From: Tetrapyrgos nigripes
Taxonomy: Eukaryota > Basidiomycota > Agaricomycetes > Agaricales > Campanellaceae
DNA length: 64,000 nt
Reading direction: 5' to 3'
Assembly: GCA_013368315.1 (NCBI GenBank)
Contig: JAACJM010000233.1
Coordinates: 62,001 to 126,000 of the forward strand
This document shows positions 21,454 to 33,714 of the stretch, in pieces. The translations under genes and the position numbers were made by a program. Within the stretch, counting starts at the first letter, position 1. Each line of letters begins with the position of its first letter. The notes beneath the pieces are model-generated. The model made no database searches and was not told where the DNA came from. It saw only the letters and a program-made list of their open reading frames with translations.

Positions 21454-23574
21454 CTTGTTCAAAGTCCGGGTATGTATCAGTAAGAGCGAATATGGAATAC
21501 ATTGCAGATCTGAGCCGTGCAGCCAAAAACGAATACTAGTTTCCAATGCTGTCCAGATCATAAATAGCACTGAATGCTGAATTGTGGCGAGCTCCACACC
21601 AGGCGCCGATCGCAGTAGTGATGATAAAAATCACTTGTACTTACCAATTTATCTTTCATTGGTGTGAATAACGACGTAAACACAGCGGAACGCTCGAAGA
21701 ATCGTGCTGCTTGAGAGCTGTAAGAACTCGTAAGCTCATAACTTGAAGAGTGGCAGATGTAGTTCTGCTTTCCTTCTTTAGCTTTAATTTCGAACCCGAA
21801 CATCCAAAGAGGCGTTCACTAGATCCCGTTCCGTTGGAAGAAATTTAGAACACTCGCTAGTGGCATCACGAAGTTTGGGGGTATGGTTCTAAAAATGACG
21901 AAGGGTCAGTCCGACTCAGTATCATCTGAATTAAATTCTATTCTCGAGGCACAGAGGTCCCTCTGATACATATCTCCGCATCGAATGATCTCCGTGGGTT
22001 GCGCACATCTACCTGGGCGGCCAAAGCACTGTTGGTTTGACAATTTGAGATGATGGAGTTCCATCGCATAATCGCATCCCTAGTCTTGTACCCAGCCGCT
22101 CGCCCGCTACGGATAAATCCGGCGGAGTTTGAAATCGCACTGCAGAGCTAGCACCAAAACGTTTGGGGCATTTTTGTTGTGCGCAGTTAGGGAATTTGCG
22201 GCAATCATCACCGTGTACGGAGATCAGGAAGTGTTCATTGAAGATCGTAGAAATCAATGAATTTGAATAGGCAGGAGGTATGAGTAGATCAAACTATGGA
22301 CCTCAATGATAAAGACTTGAACAGCCATTCCAAACACTCCACAGCGGTTTGTAGCTCCAGTTTCACCAGTTCAGTCTAAGTATTTAGGCTAAATTCACTG
22401 CGAGACAAACTAATGCATGACTGATGCCAGTGATGGTTAATTCAAAAGCAACTCATCTTGGTTGCGACTCGCCGGAATTTGTGATACTTACAACTACCTA
22501 CGAGCAAGTTGAGGCTTCTGGCCAGGTATCACGTACAAATCACGTAGCTAGTTACTGCAGCCACATAATTAAGCACTAGACGGGCGACTGTAAGCAATAG
22601 ACAGCAAGCGTCCAAATTGAATTTGCGCCGCCCGTAGAATAGATACCAAAAACTATCGTCATACTAGTATGAGTCAAGTATAAGTATACACAAGCCATAC
22701 ATTCAGGTGTGAGAGTCTATGGCCCCTTCAGGACCCGGCGGGGTGGCATTGCGCAGTCACAATATCAAAGATATAGTCTTACACGGGTGAAGCAGTACCC
22801 CCACTGCGCGCAGCCGCTTGAAGTTGTAGAGGTGATGAGATCATCACTGTCCAGGGATTGATTCATTGCCATCTTTGCAGTGCAGACTGATATTGTCCAT
22901 GTTGGAACTCTGCTATTAAGAGCTGCTTTACCATCAGACTAGGTCATATGCAAGGCGGGATCCTTGACCGTTTCATAGTTTGGGGAAGGGAAGGTGTAGA
23001 AAAAGGCCTCATCAATGACGTTATAACGTGTCATATCCTTTCTTGCCATATCTATAATATCTGCGAAGAACAGTAACTTCACATTTTTGATGCATCAGAT
23101 CGGAGGATGGGTCTTCTCTGAGTAGCGGTTGGACAGGATATTCGAAGCGCTCCATCATCATGATACAACGTACATATGACACTGACGGTGTCACTGATGA
23201 TTGAGTGAGTTACGAGGCCGAATGAAATGAGGATGAGTTCTTTACACCCTCTTTCTGCGTGTGGCTATGTGCAAGTCGTCCCAACTTCACCCGTCCGGTC
23301 CTTTCCGTGCGGCCTTTTTGCTAGCAGTTGGTCGGGCTTTCCTTCTTCGGTTTTTCGGCCTTTCCTTTCCATTTTGATTCCGAACACTTGCGGAGTCTAC
23401 AGCGTATGATTGCGTCCGATTTCTTTCCCTTTCTCACTATCATGACTTCTTTTTGCACAGTCTTTGCAAAGTTATAGTTCTTTGCTTTGTCAGTTTATCA
23501 AGGTATGTCGCCAGACTATTTCACTTCTGGTTGTTTTGGTTCATGATCTTTTTGGCTGGGCATCTGGTTTTTTA
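21454..23574. other. Gene-poor stretch
   Basis: About 2.1 kb without a recognisable gene. It contains copy C of the 60-bp repeat at 23210-23270. A few sub-90-codon frames show no motif. Confidence 0.45.
23210..23270 (+). repeat. Dispersed ~60-bp repeat, copy C
   Basis: Starts TTACGAGGCCGAATGAAATG and ends CGTGTGGCTATGT. It has the AATGAAATGAGG variant shared with copy E at 42304, so copies C and E may form a subgroup. Confidence 0.7.
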
Positions 23575-25275
23575 AGCTACTACTCAAGCTACCCGAGCTT
23601 GAGTAGCTTGAGTGTAGCTTGAGTGTAGCTTGACAGTAGCTTGATAGTAGCTTGATAGTAGCTTGAGTGTAGCTTGACTCTCCTTTTTGGGTGTGGCTGT
23701 GCTTATGCTACTGTAATCAACTTCATTACACTTCATCTCACAACAAGTTACTCACATTGGAAGGGTCGTTCATTAAGGAGATGTATATTGTAGACACCAC
23801 ATGCCTCATTGCAAATTGGTTGAGCTTCTACTGAGTCAAGTACATACACTTTAAAATTGCAGTCTCGTTTTGTGCAAGTCTTAGCTAGATGTTCCCAACT
23901 GTATTAGACTGCTTGCCTTGTGAATATGGTGACCTAGAATGAACATGCAGATCCATATAATGAGGTTTTAGTATACAAAGGCAATGTCAATCATTTTACA
24001 AGCAAAAAAATAGTCTAGACATATTCAAGAGAAATTAGCGCATATCAAAGGCATTTTAGGGGCATTTTAGGGGCACATAAAGTAGTTGGAGGAAGCTTGA
24101 GAGTAGCTTGAGGTAGCTTGAGTATAGCTTGACTGTAGCTTGACTATAGCTTGAGTAGCTTGAGTGTAGCCTGACTGTAGCTTGAGTTCTCTAAGTATGT
24201 ATATAATATCTACTCAGTTAGCTCATACTACTTACTGTGAAATAGTATTTTTTGTTGATGAGAAGAAGTACTTTCCAGTGTTCAAGTGTTCAGCCACAAT
24301 CCTGAAGATTTGCAGCTATGTGAAAATTGACATGTCACTTACTATTATTGAAATTGCACATGCAAGAGTAGGCTGAGCACCAAAACTACTTTCATTGAAA
24401 AATCATCCAACTATAAGCTAGAAACTACACAAAACATACTCAAAGTAGTCATAAACTACACGTAAATATCCTCTGTGGCAGATTCATATAGTTAGCGTAA
24501 GGCATTGGGTGATGATTCCAGGAATAGGCAGGAAAGGGAGCACTGGCAGTGAGTGCTGGTAGAACTGAGGAAGGAGCTCTCTGAATTTCGGGGCTAGTAT
24601 TAGGTGGCTTTTTTCGTTGAGGATCAATGAGGCTAGCGAGTCGCTGTCTGAGTTTTGCCTGAGTGAAAATGATATTGAATCAATCTATCAAGGCTTGACA
24701 ATTCAGCTGTAACTTACCAGCATTCTGAGGTTCCCTAGTTTATTCAGGCAAGTTTTGTAATCTATGCATACATAAGGTTAGGTAGACAATGATATTAAAG
24801 TACTGCCTACCAACAACGTTAAGAGAGACAAGGGTGGAAAGTGTCGCAGACGCATGACTGGGATTTTGTGAAGACGCTTGGAATACAATCATTTCCTAGT
24901 TCGCTATATCAGTTTATTCAAGTGTTCAGCCACAGTCCTGAAGGTCTACAGGTGTGTGGACAGCTTTGTATTACTTACTGTATTGGGATGATGCACTTGG
25001 TCCAGACGCGTCCTGCCAGCAAAAATACCATAAACAATGTTTGACCTTTGTACTAGAAACACGCACAAAATGTACTCAAATGAATTATATATTAAAGTGA
25101 ACTATCCATACAAAATTGCTAATGGTAGCTTGACTGTGGCTTGACAGTAGCTTGACTGTAGCTTGACTGGCAGCTTTACTAGTAGCTTGACTAGTAGCTT
25201 GAAAAACTGGTGGCCCGCTTGACAGCAGCTTGACTAGTGGCTTGACTAGTAGCTTGAAAAACTGGTGGCCCTTTT
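23575..25275 (+). repeat. Three clusters of an AGCTTGA-based short repeat
   Basis: Units of about 10-14 bp (GTAGCTTGA followed by GTG, CTG, CAG or TA) are clustered at about 23575-23690, 24089-24190 and 25123-25275, nearly all in the same orientation. The left end starts with an opposite copy forming the hairpin ACTCAAGCT-ACCCG-AGCTTGAGT. The right cluster contains a tandem duplication of a unit ending TTGAAAAACTGGTGGCCC. Such clusters resemble transposase-binding arrays at the ends of a nonautonomous element, but no terminal inverted repeat with target duplication was found. Confidence 0.6.
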
Positions 25276-26183
25276 TGGCTAGCCTGCTCTAGCGAGACGC
25301 TGGCGTTTCTTAATCTGTTTAATAGTCGACTATCCATTACCCACCATGAGGTACGTGATATCGGTCTCGAGCAGCTACCTCGCTCATATAGTTTCTCAAA
25401 CTCGGTATTACCGTTCATGCTCCGCGAAAGTATTCCAGACTATTATTTATAGCTTTAAATTCTGCAGATAAACTTGTAGTTACACCATTCCTGGCCACCA
25501 TCAAACATCCTAGTGATGAAATGACCTTCTCCAAAATAAATAATGCCATTTATGTGATATTGTTGAGAATCAGATCCTTGAGGCACATGTATGATATTTT
25601 AAATCTCCATATCATATTCATAAGGTATTGACATTAGTAGAAATTTTGGAAATCTTTGAAACCCATATTTCCGGAACATGTCAGAGTGACAAGATTGACA
25701 TTTATCAGCCCAAGGCTCTACAAAGTGAGACACTCAATGCTGAGTAGTTCTAGTGAGCAGAAAATTACGTTGCATCCTGTCTTGAAACTCGGAGTGATTG
25801 TTAACACAAAAAACACTTCGCTTAGTTGTTGGAAGCATTGAACGCAATAGCTCATGCAATACATCTGATGTATCTGTATATGCCCCGTCAGGAAACGCAT
25901 TTGCGTTGACAATAAAAAGCTGCCTTCGTATTCTCTGATATCAGTGAAGTTTGCTAAGTTTGAGTGAAAGGCGTCTGCAAGCTCACTCATCAATATTGAT
26001 GAGAAGTTTGCCCTTACATCAGAAAAAGCTGCATTTCAAGATCTGAACAAATGATAAAGAAGCATGATTGCGGAATCATATGCACAACTGTTGGCAGACC
26101 ATAAGTTGGAGTTGTTCTATCAGAGCTATGTGATATCTCATGAATATTGTTTACCTCTGACACTGTAGGACTTGAGTTTTGCC
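25276..26183. other. Intergenic stretch, no gene recognised
   Basis: Contains a 91-codon minus-strand frame at 25718-25993 with no recognised motif. Nothing else can be supported. Confidence 0.4.
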
Positions 26184-27340
26184 TCATGTCACTGGACTGT
26201 GGATCTGTCCTTTCAACAGGTATAAATTCCCTATGTGCTTTTTCTTGCCCTGTGGTCTTTCTGGCTTTTCAATAATCCTCCAAGATATTTCTTTGTCTAA
26301 TGTAGATTCAAATTTTTCATCTGTGTCCCATATTAGACTCTCATGAAACCCATCAGGTGTATGCTTTTTGCCGAAATGCAATCTATACTGTTCAAAGAGT
26401 GATCCCCTCAAGGTTACGAGGCCCTTTAGGCCGAGTTAACTTATGTCGACCCCCCAATTGAGTATCAAGCTTTCTCACGGGTTCTAACTTTTACACGCCA
26501 CCTCAGCGCTCTGAAGTGCCCGAACACTGCCATTTCAGCTGACGCTCAACTGACACATCATTCCTGCCCTCCCTCCATCGCTGTCGATGCACCAGGTTCA
26601 GACGCGTTTACCTTCCCTCAACAGCCATCAACAGTCATCAAGAGCCACTCTCTGAGACTCTGAATCACTATGGATACCTCTAATCCAAGGTCATTTAAAG
26701 GCACTGTTACATTAAAATGGTACAGTATTGGGCTCTATCTAATTAAAAGAATTTTTTACTGCATACGAAACTGTTTTACTTAAACAGGCCTCGTAATTTG
26801 CCATGCGAAGCAGTGGCACCTTTCCCCAGTTCAAATGATAGAAGAAGGCAATTGTTGAAAATCCCTGGAGGATCATGGTGCCATCTGCACTAGAACTTCT
26901 TGATAATGCAGTATAAATGGCTCGAAAATCGCTACATTTGGGTCTCTTGTTTTCTTTTGAGAAGCAAAATCAGTCATTGCAAAGTTAGGCAAGACTTCAA
27001 TCTGAGTATGTGAGATCTGATTAATTTGGTCATCAGGTAATTTACAGTTAATTTGCCTTGTATTTGGGGTGATAGGTACAACATTGAGAGGAGCGTCCTT
27101 GAACTTGACATCTGTAGGAGGCTTTTCCAACTTGACATAGAGCACATCAAGCACTAGTTGGCCATGCTTTCCCTTATGAGCTTGCCATCCATGAACAGTG
27201 CCTTCTTGACCCTCTGTTATACAAAGCTCAGTTGCACCATTGAAGTGGATCATGATAGGCAGTCCTTTGCATAAAGACAGTGTCGCAGGAATCTGCATAT
27301 TATTAGTTGAAGGGGACTGCTTCCAAAGTTGCTGCTGTAC
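26184..27340 (-). pseudogene. C-terminal remnant of a Helitron-type (PIF1-like) helicase
   Basis: The minus strand encodes LSLCKGLPIMI, ATELCITEGQEG, VLPNFAMTDFASQ and, after a one-base frame change near 26945, YTALSRSSSADGTMILQGF. These match the C-terminal part of the PIF1-like helicases of Helitron transposons in basidiomycetes, including the last helicase motif. The Walker A/B half and the Rep/HUH nuclease are absent. A 75-codon frame at 26184-26411 with SLIWDTDEKFESTLDKEI may be the C-terminal extension. The frameshift and missing half show that it is dead. The 337-codon frame drawn over this region up to 27886 has an N-terminal half that is not helicase and is probably intronic or unrelated. 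Confidence 0.72.
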
Positions 27341-27974
27341 CTGGCTTAAAATCCAGAAGTGACAATCCACTATGAAAACCAAGAATGAAACATTGTATGT
27401 CACAAGGTAGAGACTTATTGTTGTCAGATGGACAGCAAAATCATGGCGATAGAAGACTGACCTCAAAGCAAACAATTTTGCATATTGGCATTTTGCTTTT
27501 ACTCTTTCATAAAAAGGCAGACAAAGAACCGGCTGCTCAATCAGAAATGATGTATAGCAATAAGAATGTAAAATAAAAGCAACACAGTTATTAGATGAAT
27601 CTAGTACCTGGTCAAAGATACTGCATACTAGAGGCCATAGATGGTTACGTGAAATAGAGGTGAAGGAGGTTGATAGGAAAATAAACTGCCCTGATGCTAC
27701 AAATTGCCTCCTGATTCGAAATGCTGAATGATACTGTTGTAAAGGGCTGGGTTGAATAAGAAAGTGTATGAAGATGAGATACAGACATATGCATGGAGCA
27801 GCAATCATCTTTTTGTGAAGTTTTGTCATAACCATTGTATTGTAATGGCATTGGGCCATGCAGCATGGTGCCGTTATAATGAGCATGGAGCTGTTATATT
27901 AAGATGGCATTGAGCTATATGATGTAACAGTATTGAGACATGGAGACATAGAGCAATCTTCAGCATATGCTGTT
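27341..27974. other. Stretch upstream of the helicase remnant, no gene recognised
   Basis: On the minus strand the long frame over the helicase continues here, but it has no helicase motif and its composition is AT-biased. I treat it as intron or unrelated sequence. Confidence 0.35.
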
Positions 27975-28271
27975 TTAGCCTGAGAGATCACGCCAAGACC
28001 ATTGCAAGTCAGGGGAACTCTCATAAAGCTTGGAGCCATCTTCAGAGTATACCATGCTAGAGATCACGCCAAAACCATTGAAAGTCATAGAGCCATCAAT
28101 CAGTGAAGAGTCACTCAAGCCAGGGAATCTCTCGTAAAGAGAAATAGGAGTCAAGGAAGAGTTGAAGGCATAGGTGGCACCGAGACGGTCCAAGTAGCCA
28201 TAGCCAAGAGCAGATAAAACCAGAGTAAGCAGGGTTGCGAAAAACCTGGGAGATGCGTTGAGATAGCACAT
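27975..28271 (-). CDS. Unrecognised small protein with hydrophobic N-terminus
   Basis: A 98-codon frame from an internal ATG. Residues 10-25 form a hydrophobic run (FATLLTLVLSALGYG), which could be a signal peptide or a membrane anchor. No family is recognised and no intron is needed. It lies between the Helitron remnant and the KDZ-associated accessory gene, so it may also be part of an element. Support is weak. Confidence 0.22.
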   Translation of the reverse strand: MCYLNASPRFFATLLTLVLSALGYGYLDRLGATYAFNSSLTPISLYERFPGLSDSSLIDGSMTFNGFGVISSMVYSEDGSKLYESSPDLQWSWRDLSG

Positions 28272-28651
28272 GGTGGTTGGAGAAGAGAAACAATTTGACA
28301 AGCGGAACACAGGCAACTCCACGATGCGGGATCAAAATTCCCTATCCTTCAAATGCAATTTGAAAAGTACTGAGACTCGAGAGAATACAGGCCATGGCCA
28401 TAAGTGAAGAATACTATCTGTTACACGAACATAAATGATGGGCATCACACAAACTCGTAAAAAGTCTCCCTTCGCTTCTTGAAGAACTAGATTTATAACC
28501 AATTTAGTCCTCCTGAACACATTTTGTTTCCACCGGAACATAATGATCCCGCAGTTTGGATCATCAGAATGAGCTGACTCCGAACAATCCAGAAAATGGG
28601 AGAATTGGAAACACCTTCTCCAGCTCTCCCGATCATATCCCGTGGCAACAT

Positions 28652-30538
28652 GGCTGACCGGCATTGGCCATCCACTTACATAACTCATGCACTGCTGGCA
28701 CCTGTCACAGTCTTCTAGCGTCGTCTTTCCTCCTTGTACGGCTCCACCTCCACCGCCGCCTAGTGTATTACCGCCTAGTGTATTCTCGCAGCCATCTGCT
28801 GCTACCGTCACCAATCTTTGCACAGGAGGCTGTTCCCAGGGAACGCGCGCCAACTCGCTCTGCAAAAATCGCGATCCCCAGGGCCCGTTCTGCAAGAACT
28901 GCTGCATTGCTCGGAATGGGTGTGCTGTCGGTAGTCATCGCCCTGGCAAACTCAAAGCGGGCAATACGCAGGTCGCTGGGGGCGGCTCCCATCTCTGTCA
29001 TTCCTCCACCTATTCCTTCCTTAATGGCTCCTGCAGTAGATCTTCCTGCTCTTTCATCATCATTCGCTTCCACCTCACTCCCCTCCCTCTCATTTCCATC
29101 TTCCTCGAGTTCTGAACTCCGACTTTCCTCATCGGCACTATCGTTGCCATCCTGTGGCCTCCGTCTATCTTCTCCAACTCTGTCCTGGCTTGCTGATATG
29201 GACCGGACTCTCGAGCAGTATGACATTGAGGATGCTCTTCAGGAAGAAGAATGGAGCCGAACGTCTGACCAGATTTTGAGGGAGCTCTTGGCAGTAGACC
29301 AGCTTCTGGATATGGAGTCTGCTGCCTCTCCTACTATTCCCTCCCACCTTCCTACTCCTCCAATTCCATCTTCGTCATCGTCGTTACCTTCAAAAGGAAA
29401 GGGCAAGGCAAAAACTATTCACTTAGAAGATGTGTGGTTCAGTGAGACCCCTGCCTCTCAGGCATCTGGTTGTTCCTCCAAGCCTTTGAAACGGGCCTAT
29501 CACTCTTTTGAGATTATCTTTTGGAATAAGGTATGTGCTTCTTCTTTCTCAATGTCTATCCACCAGCTAACATTCGCTTAACAGACTGGACAGGAGGCAG
29601 TCCGGCGTACTGTGCAGCCCAGCCAGAACTGGCCCAAGTTTAGTTTGGCAGATCATTCGGAACTTTTGGATGAGCTTACTGGTGGTGAGGCGATCTATGT
29701 TCTGGAGGTTTACAAGCTTCAGATGGGTTGGTGGAGCAGTCTTCCTGTCAATCACGTCTTCCAGGTCTCGCCAAACGACACTCTTCTTCTTCGCCGTGCA
29801 TCTGTTTCCATCCCCTCCTCTGAGCTACAACCTATTCTCACCACTGTCAAATCAGCTCACTCCCAGCCCCATCTTCATGACAACATTGCAGGAGAACGAC
29901 AAGCCATACGCCAAGAGCTAGCAGAGCGAAAGAAGCGGCCGTCAATGCCAATCATTATCGACGATGACGATGATAGTGAGGTGGAAGTTATTTCAGTCAA
30001 GCGAAGAAAACTTTCACCTAGCGGGTATTACTCGTCATCACTGTCCATGTCCTCCACCTCCTTGTCTGCCTCTTCAGTGTTGTCGTCCATGTCCTCCACC
30101 TCCTCGTCCACTTCTTCAGTGTCGTCTTCACCTTCTCCAACGCTTCCACCTCTACACTTATTCCTTGAGACTCCTACATCTGTTCATGGAGAGTATTACC
30201 CTGACCGTGACTTCGACGTTCCTGCTGAGCTAGCAGTGAAGCCCTGGCCGCAAGGAATGTACATGTGTGATGTAGCATCAGGGTTTGCGCAGATGGAAAC
30301 CCAAAAGGCATATGATCTATATGGAACGCAACCAGGGCGCTTCTTCGCAGTCTTTCGGAGGCAATTTGTCAGCAGCACGTTCCACGCCAACTATAAGAGA
30401 TGGAAACAACTGTCTGATGAGGAGAAGGCTTCAGCTTCGGCTCTTGGGAGGGTGAAAGAAGCTGTATGGAGTGTGTATATGGCACCTGCGAGAAGGGCAG
30501 AAAGGGCTACGTCAGAGGCTCTTACCACTTCGGTCTGA
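28652..30538 (+). CDS. KDZ-neighbour accessory protein with N-terminal Cys cluster
   Basis: The start is uncertain (ATG at 28652 or 28687). An early frame carries the cysteine cluster LCKNRDPQGPFCKNCC plus GCAVGSHR. A short intron near 28971-29036 (exact donor unclear) leads into a Ser/Pro-rich second exon ending 29530. An intron at 29531-29584 is followed by the third exon 29585-30538, which contains acidic DDDDDSEVEV, serine runs and the conserved-looking C-terminus WPQGMYMCDVASGF with YKRWKQLSDEEKASA. Proteins of this build recur next to transposase genes in Agaricomycetes; the function is not known. The cluster suggests zinc binding. It is tail-to-tail with the KDZ transposase. The third exon is fully open, so the gene may be intact. 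Confidence 0.6.
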
Positions 30539-30644
30539 TTGTTTTCTTTTGCACTCGTCTTGTTATGGCTTTGAGATGTATCTCGTTCTTTACATGTACA
30601 CTCGCTTTGTTACAAATTAGATATGTATCTTTGTATCTGTACTG

Positions 30645-31015
30645 TTACAGCTATTTCACTAAAAGTACGGAATGATCGTTTTTTTTTTCCGAGGCCGATC
30701 AACTGGGCCTCGATCGGCTGTAGCGGCTTCGACGGCGCATTCAAAAATCTTAGGATGACGCAGACAACGTCAAGAGCCTTGCTAGAGCCCGATCCAACCC
30801 CGACCATTGAGTCGGACCATGTCGGGACCACCCGACGCAGTGAGCTCCACCAGAGTTGGTTGGCTTCACATCGTTTAGGGCAGCGATCGGAGCAGCCCAG
30901 CACTGCTCAGGGGCTTTATATGTATCTGGCCGGTCCTCTGAAAGCCGAAAGGCATTGAGATGATCGAGAAAAAAAAATTTTTAGACTTTCCGCATATTTA
31001 GTGAAATAGCTGTAA
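30645..31015. mobile_element. Small inverted-repeat element between the two KDZ-locus genes
   Basis: TTACAGCTATTTCACTAAA at 30645 has its exact complement ending at 31015. The next bases inward are A/T-rich on both sides (a T run on the left, an A run on the right). The 370 bp unit has no coding capacity. No convincing target duplication is seen. It lies just past the stop of the accessory gene. Confidence 0.6.
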
Positions 31016-31044
31016 GACACCGACACCATTTGTTTTGTACTATA

Positions 31045-31165
31045 TTACAATAAACTTGATTTGTACACTTTACCAATGAAATCTACATTATGCTGTGACA
31101 AGGATTTACAATAAACTTGATTTGTACACTTTACCAATGAAATCTACATTACGCTGTGACGAGGA
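31045..31165. repeat. Two-copy 60-61 bp tandem duplication at the KDZ 3' end
   Basis: Unit beginning TTACAATAAACTTGATTTG and ending GCTGTGAC, then AAGG or GAGG. Copy one is 31045-31105, copy two 31106-31165, nearly identical. The second copy overlaps the end of the transposase frame on the minus strand. Confidence 0.8.
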
Positions 31166-33270
31166 TTACAGCCTTCCTCCTCTAGCTGTCTGATAGTAGC
31201 TTTGTTATGCCTCAAGATCATCTCATCCAAAAAGAAGTTATACTTGACTGCGTTCATCTCCCTCACAATTGCCTGAAATTTGCCCAACCAAACATTCTTC
31301 TGCTCTGCGATTGAGGTGTTAAACCACCACCAGCCAGTTGATTGATCGATGAGCTGAGGGTATCCAATGGGGTTGCAGTATTTCTGGCAGTACATGTGTT
31401 CGACGCTATGCTTGTTAAGGAAGTGAAAAACATCAACGACAAGCCCGATGCCTCTCCACCACTCATCAGGATTATTGTCCAATTGCTCAGCAAGGGAACA
31501 GGCAGTATCGTAGACAAGGAGGTCTGGCTTTCGAGCTGCTGGAACACTGCAAGCTGCTTTGACAAACATCTGTCAGTGACTAAATGTCAATACAAAAACA
31601 CTTAAATAATAGACTTGCACTCATGATGACATTGGAAACAGCTTCTGCACCATAGAATGATGCTCGGGCAAAGATAGTCCCACATGGCCACACGAGGATC
31701 TGTTCGTTATGAGTTCGGCGGTGGCCAAACTGAGCGTGTAGCTTCTTGTTTCCTTCCTCCGACTTTTTGTCACATGCAGGGGGATAGGTCACAGGGCCGT
31801 CAGCCTGGCCAATAGAGCCTGGTTTTGGAGTGGAAAGAAGCCTAAGGTCGCCGCTCTGAGAGACCTCAAACCATGTGTCGTCATCGTTGGGGTCTTGCTG
31901 GTTAGCCTTGCGGTGCCGGTCACCTAGTGTAAAGAAGGCAGTGCCTTTCATCGTGTATCGGTCCTCCATCTTTTGGTGTTCTTCATTCATACAAGTCTTG
32001 CGTTTGGGGAAAATAGGTGCATCACAGCCAGTGACTGCACATACAATAGCGGCTTGTGCTCTGGACAGAAACGGTCAGAAGTTTTTTCCAGAGGGGTCAT
32101 ACAGCGAAAGGAAGAGCAGCATGGATGGCAAATACTGAGCCCATCACAAACAAGGACCTGAGCAGTCTCTTTCAAACGAAATGACCAAATCAGCTAGAGG
32201 AAAAGCCGAAACATAAAATGGTAGACATACTGAGATTCCCATTCTTGTCTCTACCTACTCGCACACACCTGTCACAGCAATGCGACACCTCTGGCTGTCC
32301 CTCCTTGACTATGCGAATATTACGTGCCTTCATAGCGTCCATGAAACGTTGGGCCTGAATACCAGTGTGGGGAACTTCTAAACATGTGTCCTGGCGAGTA
32401 CAATCATCGAGTAGTGCTTTGATAACGAAAGCGTCCCATACTTGCTCGGTGGTGACCTTCAATGCAAATTGCCAATCAGTCGGTGTTTCATCATATTGCC
32501 TGGAGAGTGTTCTGTTATAGAAGCGGGCGCAGTTCGTGGCTGAGAACCTCTGACATGAGCGGAGAACTACCATGCACAAAGATATACAATAACGCACCAT
32601 CCAAGGACCATCATTGAAATCCACATGTCTACCACCACAAGCTCAACAAATTGATGCTCTCCCACCTGTAGGAATTTGGGCTTTTCTTCATAGTATGTAC
32701 GAAGACCATTCTTGACACTGAAATTGTGGTGATATGTAGTTCAGCATTCTGGAATGGGTTGGGACAAAAAACAGTGTATCGAGGGTATAAAACGCACCTG
32801 GGCAAACAAGATTGATGACCCAGACTGGTTGGGCACCATCCGATTGGGTGAAAATGATAGCCTTCCTAGTCTTTTCCTGTTTGAGGGGAGTAGCTCGATT
32901 ACAGTCATTGTTGGAAAAAGAGTAGTGTATGCTATGCAATGTAATTGTCAACAACAAAAGGGTAATGAAGATAGTGAGGCTTACTGATGCCATACTTCCA
33001 TCCATACACTCTAAACATCTCATAGTCTTTCTCCTTGACATCCTCTACTAACGGTGCCTCCCACACCTCAAACTTCAACACTTCCCAACAGTAGATAACC
33101 TCTTCTATAGGTATGTTGAGGGCCTCACCCAGAAAAGTCGCTATTGTAGGTGGGAGAACGTCTGGTGGTACATCCTTAGAGCTTTGAGGAATCGGCTGAG
33201 GCAACAGTATATCGTGTTTCATTAATGAGCAGAGTCGGACAAATGTGATGATTTGCTGAAAAGTAAGATA
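31144..33270 (-). pseudogene. KDZ-family transposase with CxC cysteine clusters, decayed
   Basis: Read on the minus strand. An N-terminal piece (33222-32985) ends MFRVYGWKYGIS. Next comes a middle part with the KDZ-type segment YHHNFSVKNG, VGEHQFVE and, across an intron, FSATNCARFYN. Cysteine clusters follow (HCCDRCVRV; VCDGLSICHPCC; DRFCPEH), then VTGCDAPIFPK and CMNEEHQKME. The catalytic end has PDLLVYDTACSLAEQL, VVDVFHFLNKH and SIAEQKNVWLGKFQAIVREM. KDZ enzymes are DDE-type cut-and-paste transposases. Defects: an in-frame TGA at 32741-32743 and an apparent one-base shift near 32055-32065, so the protein is not made whole. The 33388-33609 frame may be a further N-terminal exon. Confidence 0.85.
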
Positions 33271-33714
33271 TCGAGCACTCCCAAAGAGTGCAGGACATTC
33301 ATAGTATGTATGTAAGTAGTTCTACAGGCGACGTACACTGGTACACGTCAGTGGCTGTGTGACACGGCGCTTTTTAAAACTCCGACCTCAATGGCCTTTC
33401 GCGGCAAGACGGCAGAACTCCAGCATGGAGAAAGAGTTTCCAATATCCAGATGGACTCGAACAATCTGAGACATGATCGGGACATCTGGGACAGGGGTCA
33501 TATCTGGGACATCACTGCCAGCCCACAACACGACTTCTCTTCGCAACCAACAAGGACAGACCCACTCTATAATGTCCCATTGATGCTCACAATAATCAAT
33601 TTCACTCATTAGAAAGTCCTACACGTCTAGGACCTCCACCTTATACCTCAAGAATTAGTGCCCTTAAAGTGTCTTGGAGAAGCGGAGCGTGTGTTGGGCA
33701 AGTGTTGGATGTGT

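Noticed and set aside
26873..27886. 337-codon minus frame as one protein
   Set aside because: Only the C-terminal half is helicase-like; the rest has no motif and the final motif lies in another frame.
28332..28907. 191-codon minus frame with a Cys-rich part
   Set aside because: It lies antisense to the accessory gene, whose plus-strand cysteine cluster and splicing fit better.
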